From: Rhizopus arrhizus | Taxonomy: Eukaryota; Mucoromycota; Mucoromycetes; Mucorales; Rhizopodaceae | Direction of reading: 5' to 3' | DNA: 64,000 nucleotides | Assembly: GCA_024220505.1 (NCBI GenBank) | Contig: JAKZZE010000026.1 | Span: forward strand, 496,001 to 560,000 | In this document: positions 23,128 through 33,993 of the stretch, one piece after another | Numbering within the stretch: the stretch's first letter is position 1 | How the letters are laid out: each line of letters opens with the position of its first letter | Notes under the pieces: generated by a model | Database searches by the model: none | What the model saw: only the letters and a program-made list of their open reading frames with translations | What the model was told of the DNA's origin: nothing | Program-made: the position numbers and the translations under genes

Positions 23128-23695
23128 TGTTGTAGAACAGTAACTGATCGTAGTTGACATTGATAAATATAAGTCTTAATACAAGATCATAATTAAATAA
23201 AATAAAAATATAAGTTTATTTAAATAAGATCATACAATCAATTCCAATTAAACATATTCTTTTAGAATATGTTTTGTATTAATAAGAGTTCTTTGATAAG
23301 AAGAAGTATCAACTAAAATAACAAGATTCAATCCAATATCAGGAATATTGTTAATCTTTCATATAATTGAAATAACGCGTAAAACAACGTTATTCAAATC
23401 AGTGAGGAATTCCCAGAATAAAAGATAATCTATGGCAGACATACAAAAGAACAAATGAAAAGTTTTCATAATCATAATTATAGATGACACTTGTTAAAGT
23501 ACCTAAATATTAGAAGAACGCTTACAATAGAAGATATCAAGCCACTCACTCAATAAGATATAAATACCTGCCTTCAATTAGAATAATTTTTACTTTAACT
23601 TAAACTGAAATAAAGATCAGTCTCAAAAAGTACTCAAACTGTTTCTTTATTTTTGTTTCTACTTTTTTCTAAATCATTATTACCATTATACAACA
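23128..23695 (+). repeat. LTR family A, copy 2, solo, TSD GCCAT
   Basis: 568 bp, TGTTGTAGAACAG to CAACA, flanked on both sides by GCCAT (23,123-23,127 and 23,696-23,700). This is a textbook solo LTR left after recombination between the two LTRs of an inserted retrotransposon. It is inserted inside the gag frame described for 22,751-23,127. Confidence 0.93.
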
Positions 23696-23919
23696 GCCAT
23701 TTCTATATCTTCGTATACAGTCCTGCTGTTAACTGCCTAACAAAAATAAAATTCAAGATAATTCCCGCAAAAATAAAGCTAAACTTTTTAAATTTTAATG
23801 GAACAGTGTTAAAACAACATATTTTTATTGAACAAATTTTTATAGCACACTAATTAGTAAAATGTGGCGGGATTTGAAAAAATGAAAAATGACTATAAAA
23901 TCAATCTGACAGCAAATCT

Positions 23920-24415
23920 TTAACGCTTTGTATATCCACCTTTAGCCTTGATAACCCCTTCAATTCTTTTTGGCATACTCTCGTAATACTTCTTCATGTC
24001 CTCTTTAGTGAATTTGTTCCACTTTGCATCAAATCTATCCCACAATTCATCCATATTTTTGGGCTTGGTGTCATATGCATCTAATTTCAATTTAACATGA
24101 TGCCAGAGGTGTTCAATTGGGTTTAGGTCGGGACTATTTGCTGGCCAGTCTTAAATATAGTTAATTCCGTTATCTGCAAGCCATTTTTTAGTGAGTTTCG
24201 ATGTGTGTTTTGTATCTCCGTCCTGTTGAAAGATGACTTCCTCATTGCTGAGACTGAAGTGCTCGAGTGTATCCTTATAGGAAGTATCCAAGATATGGGT
24301 GTACAGCTCTGATTTCATAGGATACTCAATAATACGGCATGCGTAACCTACTCCTGATGATGTCATGCATCCCCAAACCATCATTGAGCCTCCGCCACCA
24401 TTTAATTGAGTCTGA
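23920..24415 (-). pseudogene. Tc1 transposase C-terminal relic
   Basis: Minus strand reads GGGGSMMVWGCMTSSGVGYAC, then IFQQDGDTKHTSKL and, after an in-frame TAA, DWPANSPDLNPIEHLWHH, and ends KAKGGYTKR before a stop near 23,925. The spacing from the second Asp to the Glu is 35 including the stop position, so the line differs from the DD34E elements nearby. The 5' half is absent; the element at 24,418 is inserted exactly at a TA in this relic. Confidence 0.75.
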
Positions 24416-24417
24416 TA

Positions 24418-26072
24418 CAGTGACCCGCAAAACTGTCCCAATGTTTCGTAATTTTCTCTTCTAGGGCTTGTAGCACCATAGTTGTTAAGCTAATGTACAC
24501 CTTATTGTATATCATTCGATAGCCAAAACCTTGTAATACCAAAAACTATAAAGCAAAAACCAATTAAAACAGCGCAGATTGAGATAGAGGGGATAGAACA
24601 CAAGCGGTGCATTGGAACAGTTTTGCGGCACTTTTGAAAAAAACCAAAATGGTTTATTTATTTGACATTAATAGTCAGTACAGCGTCCTTTATCCTTGAT
24701 ACGTTGCTTTATACGCTTAGGCATTGTTTCTATGACCTTTTGGCACTCTTCCGGCTTCATTAAGTCGTACCAAACTTTAGTTACTCGTTCGTATAGTTCA
24801 TTCATGCCTTTTGGTGCTGTTTCATAATCATTCAACCTTCTCTTTAACAATGACCACATATTTTCAATTGGGTTTAAGTCCGGGGACTGTGCTGGCCACT
24901 CTAGGATGTTGTAGGATTGCTGTTCAAGGTATTCTTTGACTAATTTGGACGTATTGTTAGGATGATTGTCATATTGGAAAATCACCTGATGTCTTTCTAG
25001 CCCTAGCTTATTGGTTCCATACTTAATTGTACGCTCCAGTTCATCCTCCAAAATCTCTTTGTACAGTGTTTTATCCATATTACCATTGATTTTGCACATC
25101 CAACCAACCCAAGCATAGGTAATGGTACTCTACAGCATGATATTGCCTCCACCGTGTTTAACGATCATCTTGACGTGATGGGATTTCAGGCTTTCTCCGG
25201 ATCGAATCCAAGTCCAGGTGCGTCCATCCGAGTTAAATCTATTGACTTTTGTTTCGTCCGACCAAACAACGCGTTTCCAGTTATCTACTGTCCAGTCCTT
25301 GTGAGCCATGCACCAAGAAAGCCTCTTGCGAATGTTTTTCGCACTAAGCAAAGGCTTCTTCGGCTTCTCAATCGCACCAAGACCGGCCTTACGAAGGGCT
25401 CTGCACACGGTATCGACACTTACTTTTCTTCCAGTGTCTTTTTCTAGCTCCTTAGCCGCCTTTGTTGCACTGGATATGCGGTTTTTGGTCACTTGGCGCA
25501 CACAATAGCGTTCATCAGCCGCAGATAGTAACTTGGGTCGACCGCCTTTTGGCTTTCCAAGTCCAAAGCAATGGGTTTTTCGGAGTCTCCCAACAGCACT
25601 CTTACTCAAGCCAGTAATCCTTTCCACTTCCCGAACCGACTTACCTTGTTGAAGTAAAGAAATTGCTTGAACAACTGTATCTTGAGAGACTTGTTTCATG
25701 TTGAGATATAATGAGCGAGTAATAAATCAGTAGGAGTTTAAACCTTCAGCAATGAGTAAAGTTTGACTTAGAGACGTACAATGCACATTTGTAAGCAGCT
25801 TGGTACATCTATACAACTTGTGGGTCACTATTTCATCGTTTTTTGGTTTTTTTCAAAAGTGCCGCAAAACTGTTCCAATGCACCGCTTGTGTTCTATCCC
25901 CTCTATCTCAATCTGCGCTGTTTTAATTGGTTTTTGCTTTATAGTTTTTGGTATTACAAGGTTTTGGCTATCGAATGATATACAATAAGGTGTACATTAG
26001 CTTAACAACTATGGTGCTACAAGCCCTAGAAGAGAAAATTACGAAACATTGGGACAGTTTTGAGGGTCACTG
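24418..26072 (-). mobile_element. Tc1 element with about 215-bp terminal inverted repeats
   Basis: Ends CAGTGACCC...GGGTCACTG, flanked by TA on both sides (24,416-24,417 and 26,073-26,074). Inverted repeats run 24,418-24,645 and 25,845-26,072 with few mismatches. The 1,655-bp length and single transposase gene are typical of Tc1 elements with long terminal repeats. Confidence 0.9.
24668..25699 (-). pseudogene. Tc1 transposase, full length, one nonsense codon
   Basis: DDE transposase that would cut and paste the surrounding element at TA. The reading frame is 344 codons including the final stop, with a single internal TAG near 25,127 where family members have Trp in (M/L)VWSCIT. The N-terminus holds two helix-turn-helix regions (SVREVERITGLSKSAVGRLRK and a second). 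VVWSDETK holds the first Asp, FQYDNHPNNTSK the second, and SPDLNPIENMW the Glu, at DD34E spacing. The usual PKHTS is PNNTS here, so His is replaced, which may matter for activity. Everything else is intact, so inactivation is recent. Confidence 0.9.
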
Positions 26073-26307
26073 TATTAGTTGAGCAAGACCTGAGATTAGA
26101 TGACAAAAATAGTTACGACCGATATGATTTGACATGTATAAGAAAAATTTTATAAACTGATGTTAATAATCAACTGTTGAGATGAAAGTGAAACTTGGCT
26201 GTTTAGGGCAGTGATAATTATCAGGTTCTATTCTTATTCAAACTCATTTGTAAAGATTTAGTCCAGAATGATAAGACTGTATCTTATTGACATGTCAAAA
26301 CATGACA
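26073..26307 (-). repeat. LTR family C, uninterrupted fragment
   Basis: On the minus strand starts TGTCATGTTTTGACATG and runs through TTTGACAT-equivalent and TCGGTCGTAAC to CTCAACTAATA, where the Tc1 element at 24,418-26,072 is inserted. It represents the empty version of the site that elsewhere carries LTR-B. Confidence 0.55.
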
Positions 26308-26332
26308 ACTTGTACAATTTTGTGAGCCACTG
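26308..26332 (-). repeat. Lone 25-bp terminus of Tc1 family C
   Basis: On the minus strand reads CAGTGGCTCACAAAATTGTA followed by CAAGT, identical to the left end of the element at 62,550, with TA outside (26,333-26,334). Nothing else of the element follows. It appears to be the missing end of the copy at 28,403-30,051. Confidence 0.8.
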
Positions 26333-26603
26333 TATATGAAATGCCTCCAGTCAGATCAAAGTTGACTAGGTACCTGATCCATGATTATTCATTTACAGAA
26401 ATGATGAATAGTAAAGATCATGACTTATTTATTGTTCATGTTTACTTTATAGGATGAATCTAGTTGTGATAGTTTTATATAAAAAGAAGAAGAATATATT
26501 TTATTTGATAAAGATTTAAATTATTATCTTTTATCAATTTTAATATACTTCTTTTAGTTGTGATTATTCAATGTCCGTTATGATCAGACGCTGTTCTACA
26601 ACA
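26333..26603 (-). repeat. LTR family B, inverted partial copy
   Basis: Reverse complement of the first 270 bp of the LTR at 21,998-22,575. It starts TGTTGTAGAACAG at 26,603 and is cut at the TA where the Tc1-C terminus begins. Beyond 26,603 lies ATGTC, the other half of the GACAT target duplication. Confidence 0.8.
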
Positions 26604-26629
26604 ATGTCAAACCATATCGGTCGTAACTA

Positions 26630-28258
26630 CAGTAGCGGACAAAACTGGTGCACAAAACTTAAAATTAACAATGTATCTCCGCCATATGTCTGCGACTTTT
26701 GTGGTATATACCATCTGAAAGACAGTCTAAAATATACATTACGTTATGTAAACCGGAACTGTGCCGGACATCCCTCAGGCATAAGGTCATTTTTAGTGAT
26801 TTTTTGCATATTTCAATTTTCGCCAAAAATGTAGTGCTTGTCTAGCCTTCTTTCAATTTTCCCCATATCTCTCCCGTTTGCTTTCAGATTTCACAGCATA
26901 TTAGTAAATTTTAGTAGCTCTTAAAAAATATATAAAACTGTACTTATTTTGTATTTCCCATTGAATCCCCCCTTTTGTTTTTACCCTATTCACTATAACA
27001 AAGTACTAGCATTATATGTTTAAGAAAATAAGCAACTGTAAAAACGAAACTCTGAGATCTCGAGCACGCCTAGTTCGTACGACAGCAGATATTCCTAGAG
27101 TAACAAGGATCTCTAAATGGACAATCAACAGGAGAAAGAGGGAAGAAAGAAACTTAATGTCTTGTGATCATGAAGGTCTCCCGCTTTTATTCTGAAAAGT
27201 TACTAGTTCAGTCATCAACCTAAAGCTTGGACAAGGTCCGTTACACACAGTTTCTGATGCTCAGCACATTTCGAGGACCTTAAGATACAGTATTAGCAGA
27301 CTGTTAGTCTGAAGGCACTGTAGGAAGCTAGATTTTGAGTCCGGAAGTAAGGAATCGAAGAATTTCATCAGCTGTATAAGTCGGAAAAAGCGATGAATGT
27401 GGTATCACAACAAGCCATTGTATACTATAGAGGGCTGGAAGTCTGCTATCTTTAGCAATGAAACAAATATGAACATTATGGATGCAGACAGTATACACTA
27501 ATATTGAAAGCAAGTCGAGCAACCTTAGCGATTTTTTCACGGTGATCAAACAATGAAGCATGCTGGCTGCTCTGTTATGTTTTAAGGCTGTATTAGATAT
27601 TGAGGACCAGAATATGTGTGTCAGGTATACGATGGTATAATGAACTCATAAATATACACATATATTTCGCTTACTTCATACCACAAAAGCCTAGCGTATA
27701 GTAGTCTAAAACGTCGTAATCTCTCGTTTCAGTATGACAATGACACAAGGCACAAGTCAACGCATACCACAAACTCAATATTTGATAACAGCGCTTCTGT
27801 GCTACAAGTTTAGCCGCCACTAATCCCGGCCTAAGTCCGCTTAAGCATACCAGGTGGCAATTGATGGCAAAGGTATGATGATACGACACTAGATCAAAAA
27901 GGGTCGATGATCTTTGGAAAAGAGTAGTCAAAGAGCGGGTTCTTTTATTGAAAACGATATACACGCATATTATTAGCATATGCAAAGAAGAACATCCGAT
28001 GATATCAAGAGATGAGATGATTATATAAAGTCTAAGGTCTTAGCCACTTTTGCGGTTTTTAGAAAATATAAAATTTTATAAATTTAAAACACGCTCATCG
28101 CTCAGTTTTAACACTGTCATGCTTAGAACATACATAAATTACAATGACTAGTATATCCTCCTTCTAGTACAGTTTCATGACTATTGCAACTACCATGAGC
28201 AGGTAATGGTAGTTAAAAGCTGAAAAAAAGTTTTGTGCACCAGTTTTGTCCGCTACTG
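26630..28258 (+). mobile_element. 1.63-kb defective Tc1 element, copy 1
   Basis: Ends CAGTAGCGGACAAAACTGG and CCAGTTTTGTCCGCTACTG, flanked by TA. The plus strand still reads as a Tc1 transposase in pieces from about 27,016: LRSRARLVRTTADIPRVTRI, IFSNETNMNIMD, HAGCSVMF followed by a stop and GC, and LSFQYDNDTRHKSTHTT. Many stops, several of them TAA or TAG at Trp positions, make it non-coding. Nearly identical to copy 2 at 33,994 and similar to copy 3 at 41,857. Inserted at a TA inside an LTR-C fragment. Confidence 0.9.
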
Positions 28259-28402
28259 TATTTTTGTCATCTAATCTCAGGTCTTGCTCAACTAATATAA
28301 ATAGCCTTGAAATCTTTCTTTAATAAAAGTATTCGACTTTAGAACTATTGTTCGGTCTCGTTAATTGTTCTTTGTCCTATTTTTTATACTTAAAACACTT
28401 CA
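28259..28402 (+). repeat. LTR family C, 3' fragment
   Basis: Continues the LTR-C sequence interrupted by copy 1. It contains ATATAAATAGCC, AATAAAAGTATTCG and a CT-rich end, finishing CACTTCA, the pattern of an LTR 3' end. Confidence 0.5.
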
Positions 28403-30051
28403 CAAGTGTTTTGCATTTTTTGCTTCAGTAGGATTTATCGACACTAAAATGATAAATAAGCTACAGCATGTTATACATCATTCGAAAGTATAGCTTCTTG
28501 GCGTTTTGCTAATATTATTTAGTCGACGATAAAATCAGTTTTGATGGAGTTATGATCGTTTACAAATGCCGACTACACTTGTACAATTTTGGGACCGTTT
28601 CAAATATTTCAATATCAGCTTATAATCTTGCTCGTCACAGCGCGTAAGCCACCAGAAAAGATTTTTTTTTATTCTTCAATGCTCAAAGTATGTTTTTTCT
28701 TTCCTTTTTTGCCATTTTACTTACATCTACAGGAGCTAACTGCTATATAAAAGTGTACCAACGTCCAATATGCAACCTATCAGTGAAGATTTCCGTAATC
28801 GTATCATCAGCTGCTTAAAAAGCGGATACTCTATATCAAAAACAATAAAAATAACTGGAGCAAGCCGTGGAACTGTTCAGAATGTTCGAAAAACAATAAA
28901 AAACGAAGTAAAGAGCATTAAAGCAGGCGCCCCAAGTTACTCAGCAGCAGAGATGATCAGTATTTAGTCCGATTGGTAACTGTTAAAGGTCAAGAGAATG
29001 CAGTAGAAGCCAGAAACACACTTGAGAATGACTTGCAAAAGATTGTATCAGCTGAAACAGTTCGAAGATCGTTGCGTAGGTCTGGTTTAACCTCTTTTGT
29101 GAAGCCTCAAAAACCATTGCTCAGTGAAGTAAACAGACGAAAGCGATTGGACTGTGCTCTTAATCACGTTGACTGGACCATAGAAGACTAGAAACGCGTG
29201 ATTTGGTCTGATGAGACTAAAGTTAAATGTTTTGGATTGGATGGTAAGCTTTATGCTTGGAAACAACCAAATGAGAAGCTTAAAAGAAAGCATGTAAAGC
29301 AAACCGTAAAACATGGTGGAGGCTCACTTATGGTTTGGAGCTGTATTAGCTGGTACGGTGTTGGGTATATTGTCGACGTAGGCAAGAATATGGACAAGAG
29401 TGTCTATTTATCTGTATTGCAAGATGATTTGGTGAAGTCTATGACCGACTATTGTAAAGAAAATGGCCTGAGAATGACTGATTTTGAATTTATGCAAGAT
29501 AACGATCCGAAGCATAAGTCCAAAATCGTATCTGAATGGCTGTCTAAACAGGATTTTACAACAATGGAGTGGCCTCCACAGTCTCCAGACTTAAATCCAA
29601 TTGAAAATATGTGGAATACCTTAAAAAAACGCTTGTTTAAGCAGTACGATTTTCCTCCTATCTCTATGGATGAACTATGGACTCGTACGTTCGAGACTTG
29701 GTACGAAATTACCAAAAAAGAATGCCAAATTTATATTGAAACTATGCCTCAACGATGTATTGACATTATAGAAAATAAGGGTCTTTGGATCAACTATTAG
29801 CGCACACTTTTAAATAAAAATCTTATTGTAAAACATCGGTCCCAAAATTGTACAAGTGTAGTCGGCATTTGTAAACGGTCATAACTCCATCAAAACTGAT
29901 TTTATCGTCGACTAAATAATATTAGCAAAACGCCAAGAAGCTATACTTTCGAATGATGTATAACATGCTGTAGCTTATTTATCGTTTTAGTGTCGATAAA
30001 TCCTACTGAGGCAAAAAATGCAAAACACTTGTACAATTTTGTGAGCCACTG
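28403..30051 (+). mobile_element. Tc1 family C element, decayed, left end missing
   Basis: Starts inside the left inverted repeat at ACAAGTGTTTTGC (the terminal 19-20 bases are absent) and ends with the complete right terminus TTGTGAGCCACTG next to TA (30,052). Inverted repeats of about 220 bp pair 28,403-28,610 with 29,835-30,051. It is nearly identical to the element that starts at 62,550. Its right end sits inside a hypothetical gene. Confidence 0.85.
28770..29800 (+). pseudogene. Tc1 family C transposase, frameshifted
   Basis: Same protein as the intact one at 62,936-63,967. A one-base deletion near 28,926 changes AGRPKLL to AGAPSYS. A TAG at about 29,189 replaces the Trp of EDWKRVIWSDE, and VNRFGSDG has become VKCFGLDG. 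The catalytic region downstream (FMQDNDPKHKSK, SPDLNPIENMW) is unchanged. It is therefore a recently dead copy. Confidence 0.9.
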
Positions 30052-30053
30052 TA

Positions 30054-33000
30054 TATGTACCTTCAAAGCATTTCTCTTACGTTTCAAAAGAGGTCCACTC
30101 TCATTGCGTTTGGGCTGGCTCACGTTTTCAAAAGTTCTTTCATCTATGAATATACGACAATAGCTTAAAACTACATAAAGAAGCAAGGGTTCATTTAAAA
30201 GTAAACACTCACGATTAAAATTGTTTGCAAATGAAGAGTTAAACAAGTTTCCAAAATCTTTCGTCAACGATGCTTCCGAGTCAGCAAGAGACGCATCAGG
30301 TGTAAATGAATGACTTCTATTGCCTTGAAAAGACAACACTGTACTTCTACTGCCTTCTTCCATAGGATCGTCTTCATTGAAGCGGCTGTTTTGACCATTT
30401 CGTACTATTTTCTGAAGAAAATCTTTTTTTTTTGTTGTGAGATATACGAAAAATTTGCTTTGAATGCGTTCGCAATTATGTTTCTTACCATTGTAATTGC
30501 TTGAGTTATGTCTAGTTTGTTCCGAATTTGTACTATTTGAAGGATTTGATGCCCTTTTGGATGATGGGATGTTCATTCCCAGCCCCCTTGATTCTTTAAT
30601 AGTATCTTCTGATCCACTTCTACTAGCTTCTAAAGAGATAACAAAATAATCAATTCATGTTTGGAGATTTTATTGTCTGGTTTGGCTATTTATGCATATT
30701 GTAAAGGCTTTTTAGAAACATACCATCAAACTCTGATAAATTATTATGAGTAAAAACTTCACTATCTCTTGTCACTTTTGCTCCCCATTGATCTTCTAAC
30801 TGACTCAGATCCTCATGGTTGCTTCTCAAAATGTCTTCAGGAAAATTGTTTCTCTGATGGGTATGTCTTTCATTTACAGTAGGTGAAAAAATACGAGCAA
30901 CCTCTGTTCGATTTGTCTTCATATCTTTTTATTTTTGTGTGTATATTTGCCAGAGCTTTGATATCACACAAACTAATTAGGGCAACAAAGATACATATAA
31001 TACAGTAAAGAGATTGACTGTACTTGAAGTACAAGCTTTTTAAAAAGGGAAAGACAGTCATAAAAAAAGCCAATGATGATTTTTCAAAATTCGCTATGTT
31101 TATTTAATATTTTCTATATCTTCCCTTTGCTTTAAATAGTACTTCTACTTTGGCTGGCATACTATTGATGTACCTCTTGCAAGCATTTGCATTGAGTTTA
31201 TTTCGCTCTACGTCCACAAATGGCTAAAGCTTTCTGACACCTCTTTCTCCGACTTCATGTGGTGTGAGATTAAGTTTGAGCTGATGCCAAACATGCTTTA
31301 TATGATCTAAATCCAGGCTTTGAGCATACCAATAATTTGTATACCTTACGCTGATACCGCGTACCTATACAGTTATTATTTTTAATTTATACTTTACGCC
31401 GCTATCCCTCTGAAGGTATATATCAGACGTCTTCAAATAATGGTACTCTAACGTATTGATGTAAATAATGTTAAGTTTATGTTATCATCATAAAGCTGAC
31501 ATGTCTAACCTGGTCCCTGAGTAGCTATGTGACAACACAGGTTCATCCTACGGCTGCTGTGCTTTACTGTAATGTCGATGTGATGAGGGAGCAAAATGTC
31601 ATTTTATACTACTCTATACTACTTTACTCCATCTGATCACTAGATGATAGTCTTTGCTTCAGCTGAGAACGCTACTGGTCGTAACTATGAACTTGACTAG
31701 TTGCGATGCCTTTTTGCTCAGGTCATCTGCTTTTTTCAATGATCCTTTTTTAAAAATGCCTTCTTTTTTTTAGCTCTCGGTGGCACTTTATGGATCTCAG
31801 CGCATTTACTCCTGAATGGTACATGAACAAGTAACCAAACTTACCTAACTCCCTGAATAGCTCTTTCGCTACTGTTCGATGACCAGTAATAATACACAGC
31901 TTGATATAGTGCTTCATGGCAGAAGAGACAATAGCATGTCTTCCAGCAGACAGGTGTAAATTTCATGGAAAAAGCTTCCTAGTATACCTTTTAACTGTGC
32001 GAGAATGAACGTAATATTTATCTGCGATATCCTCTAGCTTCATACTATTTAGTGATATATCTTTTATTTCTAGATTGCTTTTCGATGGATATAGATTTAG
32101 ACACTATTATGAGAAGTAGTGAGAGAAAGTGAGTAAAAAAAAAAGAAACCAAGGGCTCCTGAAGTTGCACTTGCTTTTATATGGATACAATGAGGAACAC
32201 TCACAGTTCCATACAAGTACGCTATATAGTCTACTAATATGTTTTTTGTTGATTTAAATGTAAACGTATGATTACCGTACATAATTTAAGCTGGTCGGAA
32301 GTCAAATTTTTAAATTCGGATTCTCATTCCTCTCTCAATTTCCAGTATTACTACATGAGACCTTTACTGTTTCAAGACACATGATCCCGAAAATATACCA
32401 TAGGAATCTCAAGCCAGTAGTTGGCATGCACCTTTTGATATAGCGAAAAAAGTCGATTTTGCCAAAAGGTTGCTCGTATTTTTTCACCTACTGTATATGC
32501 GAGTTTTCACTTGAATGTCTATCATTTTTTTGCGAGTTTTCACTTGAATCAGACATACGCCTAACATACAATAGGTTTTCTGGAGTCACATAGGGCTCAT
32601 CTTCATCAGTAAAATACTGATTATATTGTCGTTTTTCGTTGTTGTCAGTGAAATTTGGAAGTTCGACATCGTCACCACGAGCTTCCTGATTTCTTCTTCG
32701 GCCTTCTTCTAAGATTTCTCTTTCATAATCATCTAGTAGATAGTAGTAATATATTTAAAAATGCGGATATAGCACTTTTTTCAATAAATAAATTTGATCT
32801 TACCAAGCTCTTCCCTATTTGTGATGTTTTCGTAAAATTCAGGTCCATTTGAGAATTCTTGATTCATCGATAGGTTTACATAAAAATATCCCTCTTTAAC
32901 ACCCTCATTTAGTTGAAGAGGGATAACTTGAGGATGGACCAAATCTTTTAATCTTTCTGGAACAAGTGAGATACCTGGTATGATTGTCAAAGCAAGTGCC

Positions 33001-33377
33001 TGCATGTGGAATTTTTCTTCCACAACCCTACCCAAAAACGCTCTTACGGTTGGCTGCTGCTTCATTACGCCTGTTGCAAATAGTATTAAGGGATCTTTTC
33101 TTTCACTTGTTCTAGAGATATCCCATTCGCTATCATATCCACAAATCATCTCTTGAACTAAATTCACATTAGCAATGACTTTTACACTATAGTTGCTATA
33201 AAGAAATCTTTTGTGAGCTTCTTGGAAAAAACTGAAATTTATTAATTCAATCTGAATTAATTTATCCCATAAACAACTTTCATTTAACCTACGCCTTATA
33301 AGGTTCGTAAAGTAAGAAATATCCTTTATCATTATTTCGATCAAACTCAATTGAATGAGGGAAAAATACACCGACAA
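30054..33377 (-). pseudogene. Hypothetical gene broken by two Tc1 insertions
   Basis: A multi-exon minus-strand gene with no recognised family. Exons: 33377-32804, 32732-32494 joined across a transposon to 30876-30724, 30629-30489 and 30404-30054. The introns are 32,733-32,803 (71 bp), 30,630-30,723 (94 bp) and 30,405-30,488 (84 bp). The first exon reads as a folded domain (RFLYSNYSVKVIANVNLVQ, RAFLGRVVEEKFHMQALALT). Later exons are acidic and Ser/Asn-rich. Removing 30,877-32,493 and one TA restores an open frame (SENSHINERHTHQ). The 3' end is lost where the Tc1-C element ends at 30,051. Possibly the start is the internal Met 15 codons later. Function unknown. Confidence 0.6.
30877..32493 (-). 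mobile_element. Old Tc1 element, 1,617 bp, decayed transposase
   Basis: Ends CAGTAGGTGAAAAAATACGA and its inverse, flanked by TA (30,875-30,876 and 32,494-32,495). On the minus strand transposase pieces survive: an N-terminal helix-turn-helix near 32,060 (DIADKYYVHSRTVKRYTRK) and a C-terminus near 31,120-31,330 (SLDLDHIKHVWHQLKLNL, NACKRYINSMPAKVE, FKAKGRYRKY). The SPDLNPIE box has mutated to SLDLDHIK, so the catalytic Glu is gone. Confidence 0.85.
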
Positions 33378-33993
33378 ATGTAGAAGTTATAACAGATTGC
33401 TTTTTTTTGTGTTTCTTTAAATGTTAATTGTAATGGTGTCTTTAACTTTTTCAATATAGGATTTATATTCTAAATGCGCTAAAAAAAAAGGGAAATAATA
33501 TATGTTGAATGAACAAGCTTATGATGGACTATATTTTTTCTTATCCTACTCTCTTAGTAAGAACGTAAGCATTTTTTTATTTGCGTAAACTGATCAATAT
33601 AAATAAACATTTTTTTTGTGGCGCAAATGTACTACAATCTATGAGGTAGTTTGAGAGCTTTACTCTTGAAACAGTACCACAAAAAGGCTGATATGATTAA
33701 TTAAGTATGATATTTAATATTTCTAACTAATATATTTTATACGAGAATTTGCGTTAGGACAATGATAAAAATGGCGAAACCTTTTTTTTGCTATTTACAA
33801 AGCTGACTGACTAAAAGGTTTGTAATTTTATAATATGCTAAGACAAAATGGGTTTTCTTACATAAATAGATACTTTTTCATTTCATATTCAATGCTAAAA
33901 AGAATTCAATCAAAAAATATGTAGGGCAGACCTGTTAATATCAAGATTTTTGTTTTCGAAGGGTGGTGGGGAGAGAGGCTTTGAACTTAAATA
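33378..33993. other. Intergenic, nothing recognised
   Basis: AT-rich upstream region of the broken hypothetical gene; no reading frame or repeat of note. Confidence 0.5.

Noticed and set aside
20192..23695. LTR-A copies 1 and 2 as the two ends of one full retrotransposon
   Set aside because: Copy 2 has its own perfect GCCAT duplication, copy 1 has none, and the DNA between them belongs to other elements.
27328..27985. Repeated 77-aa and 104-aa minus-strand frames also found at 34.7-35.3 kb and (inverted) 42.6 kb
   Set aside because: They recur only because the 1.63-kb element recurs; they are antisense to the dead transposase.
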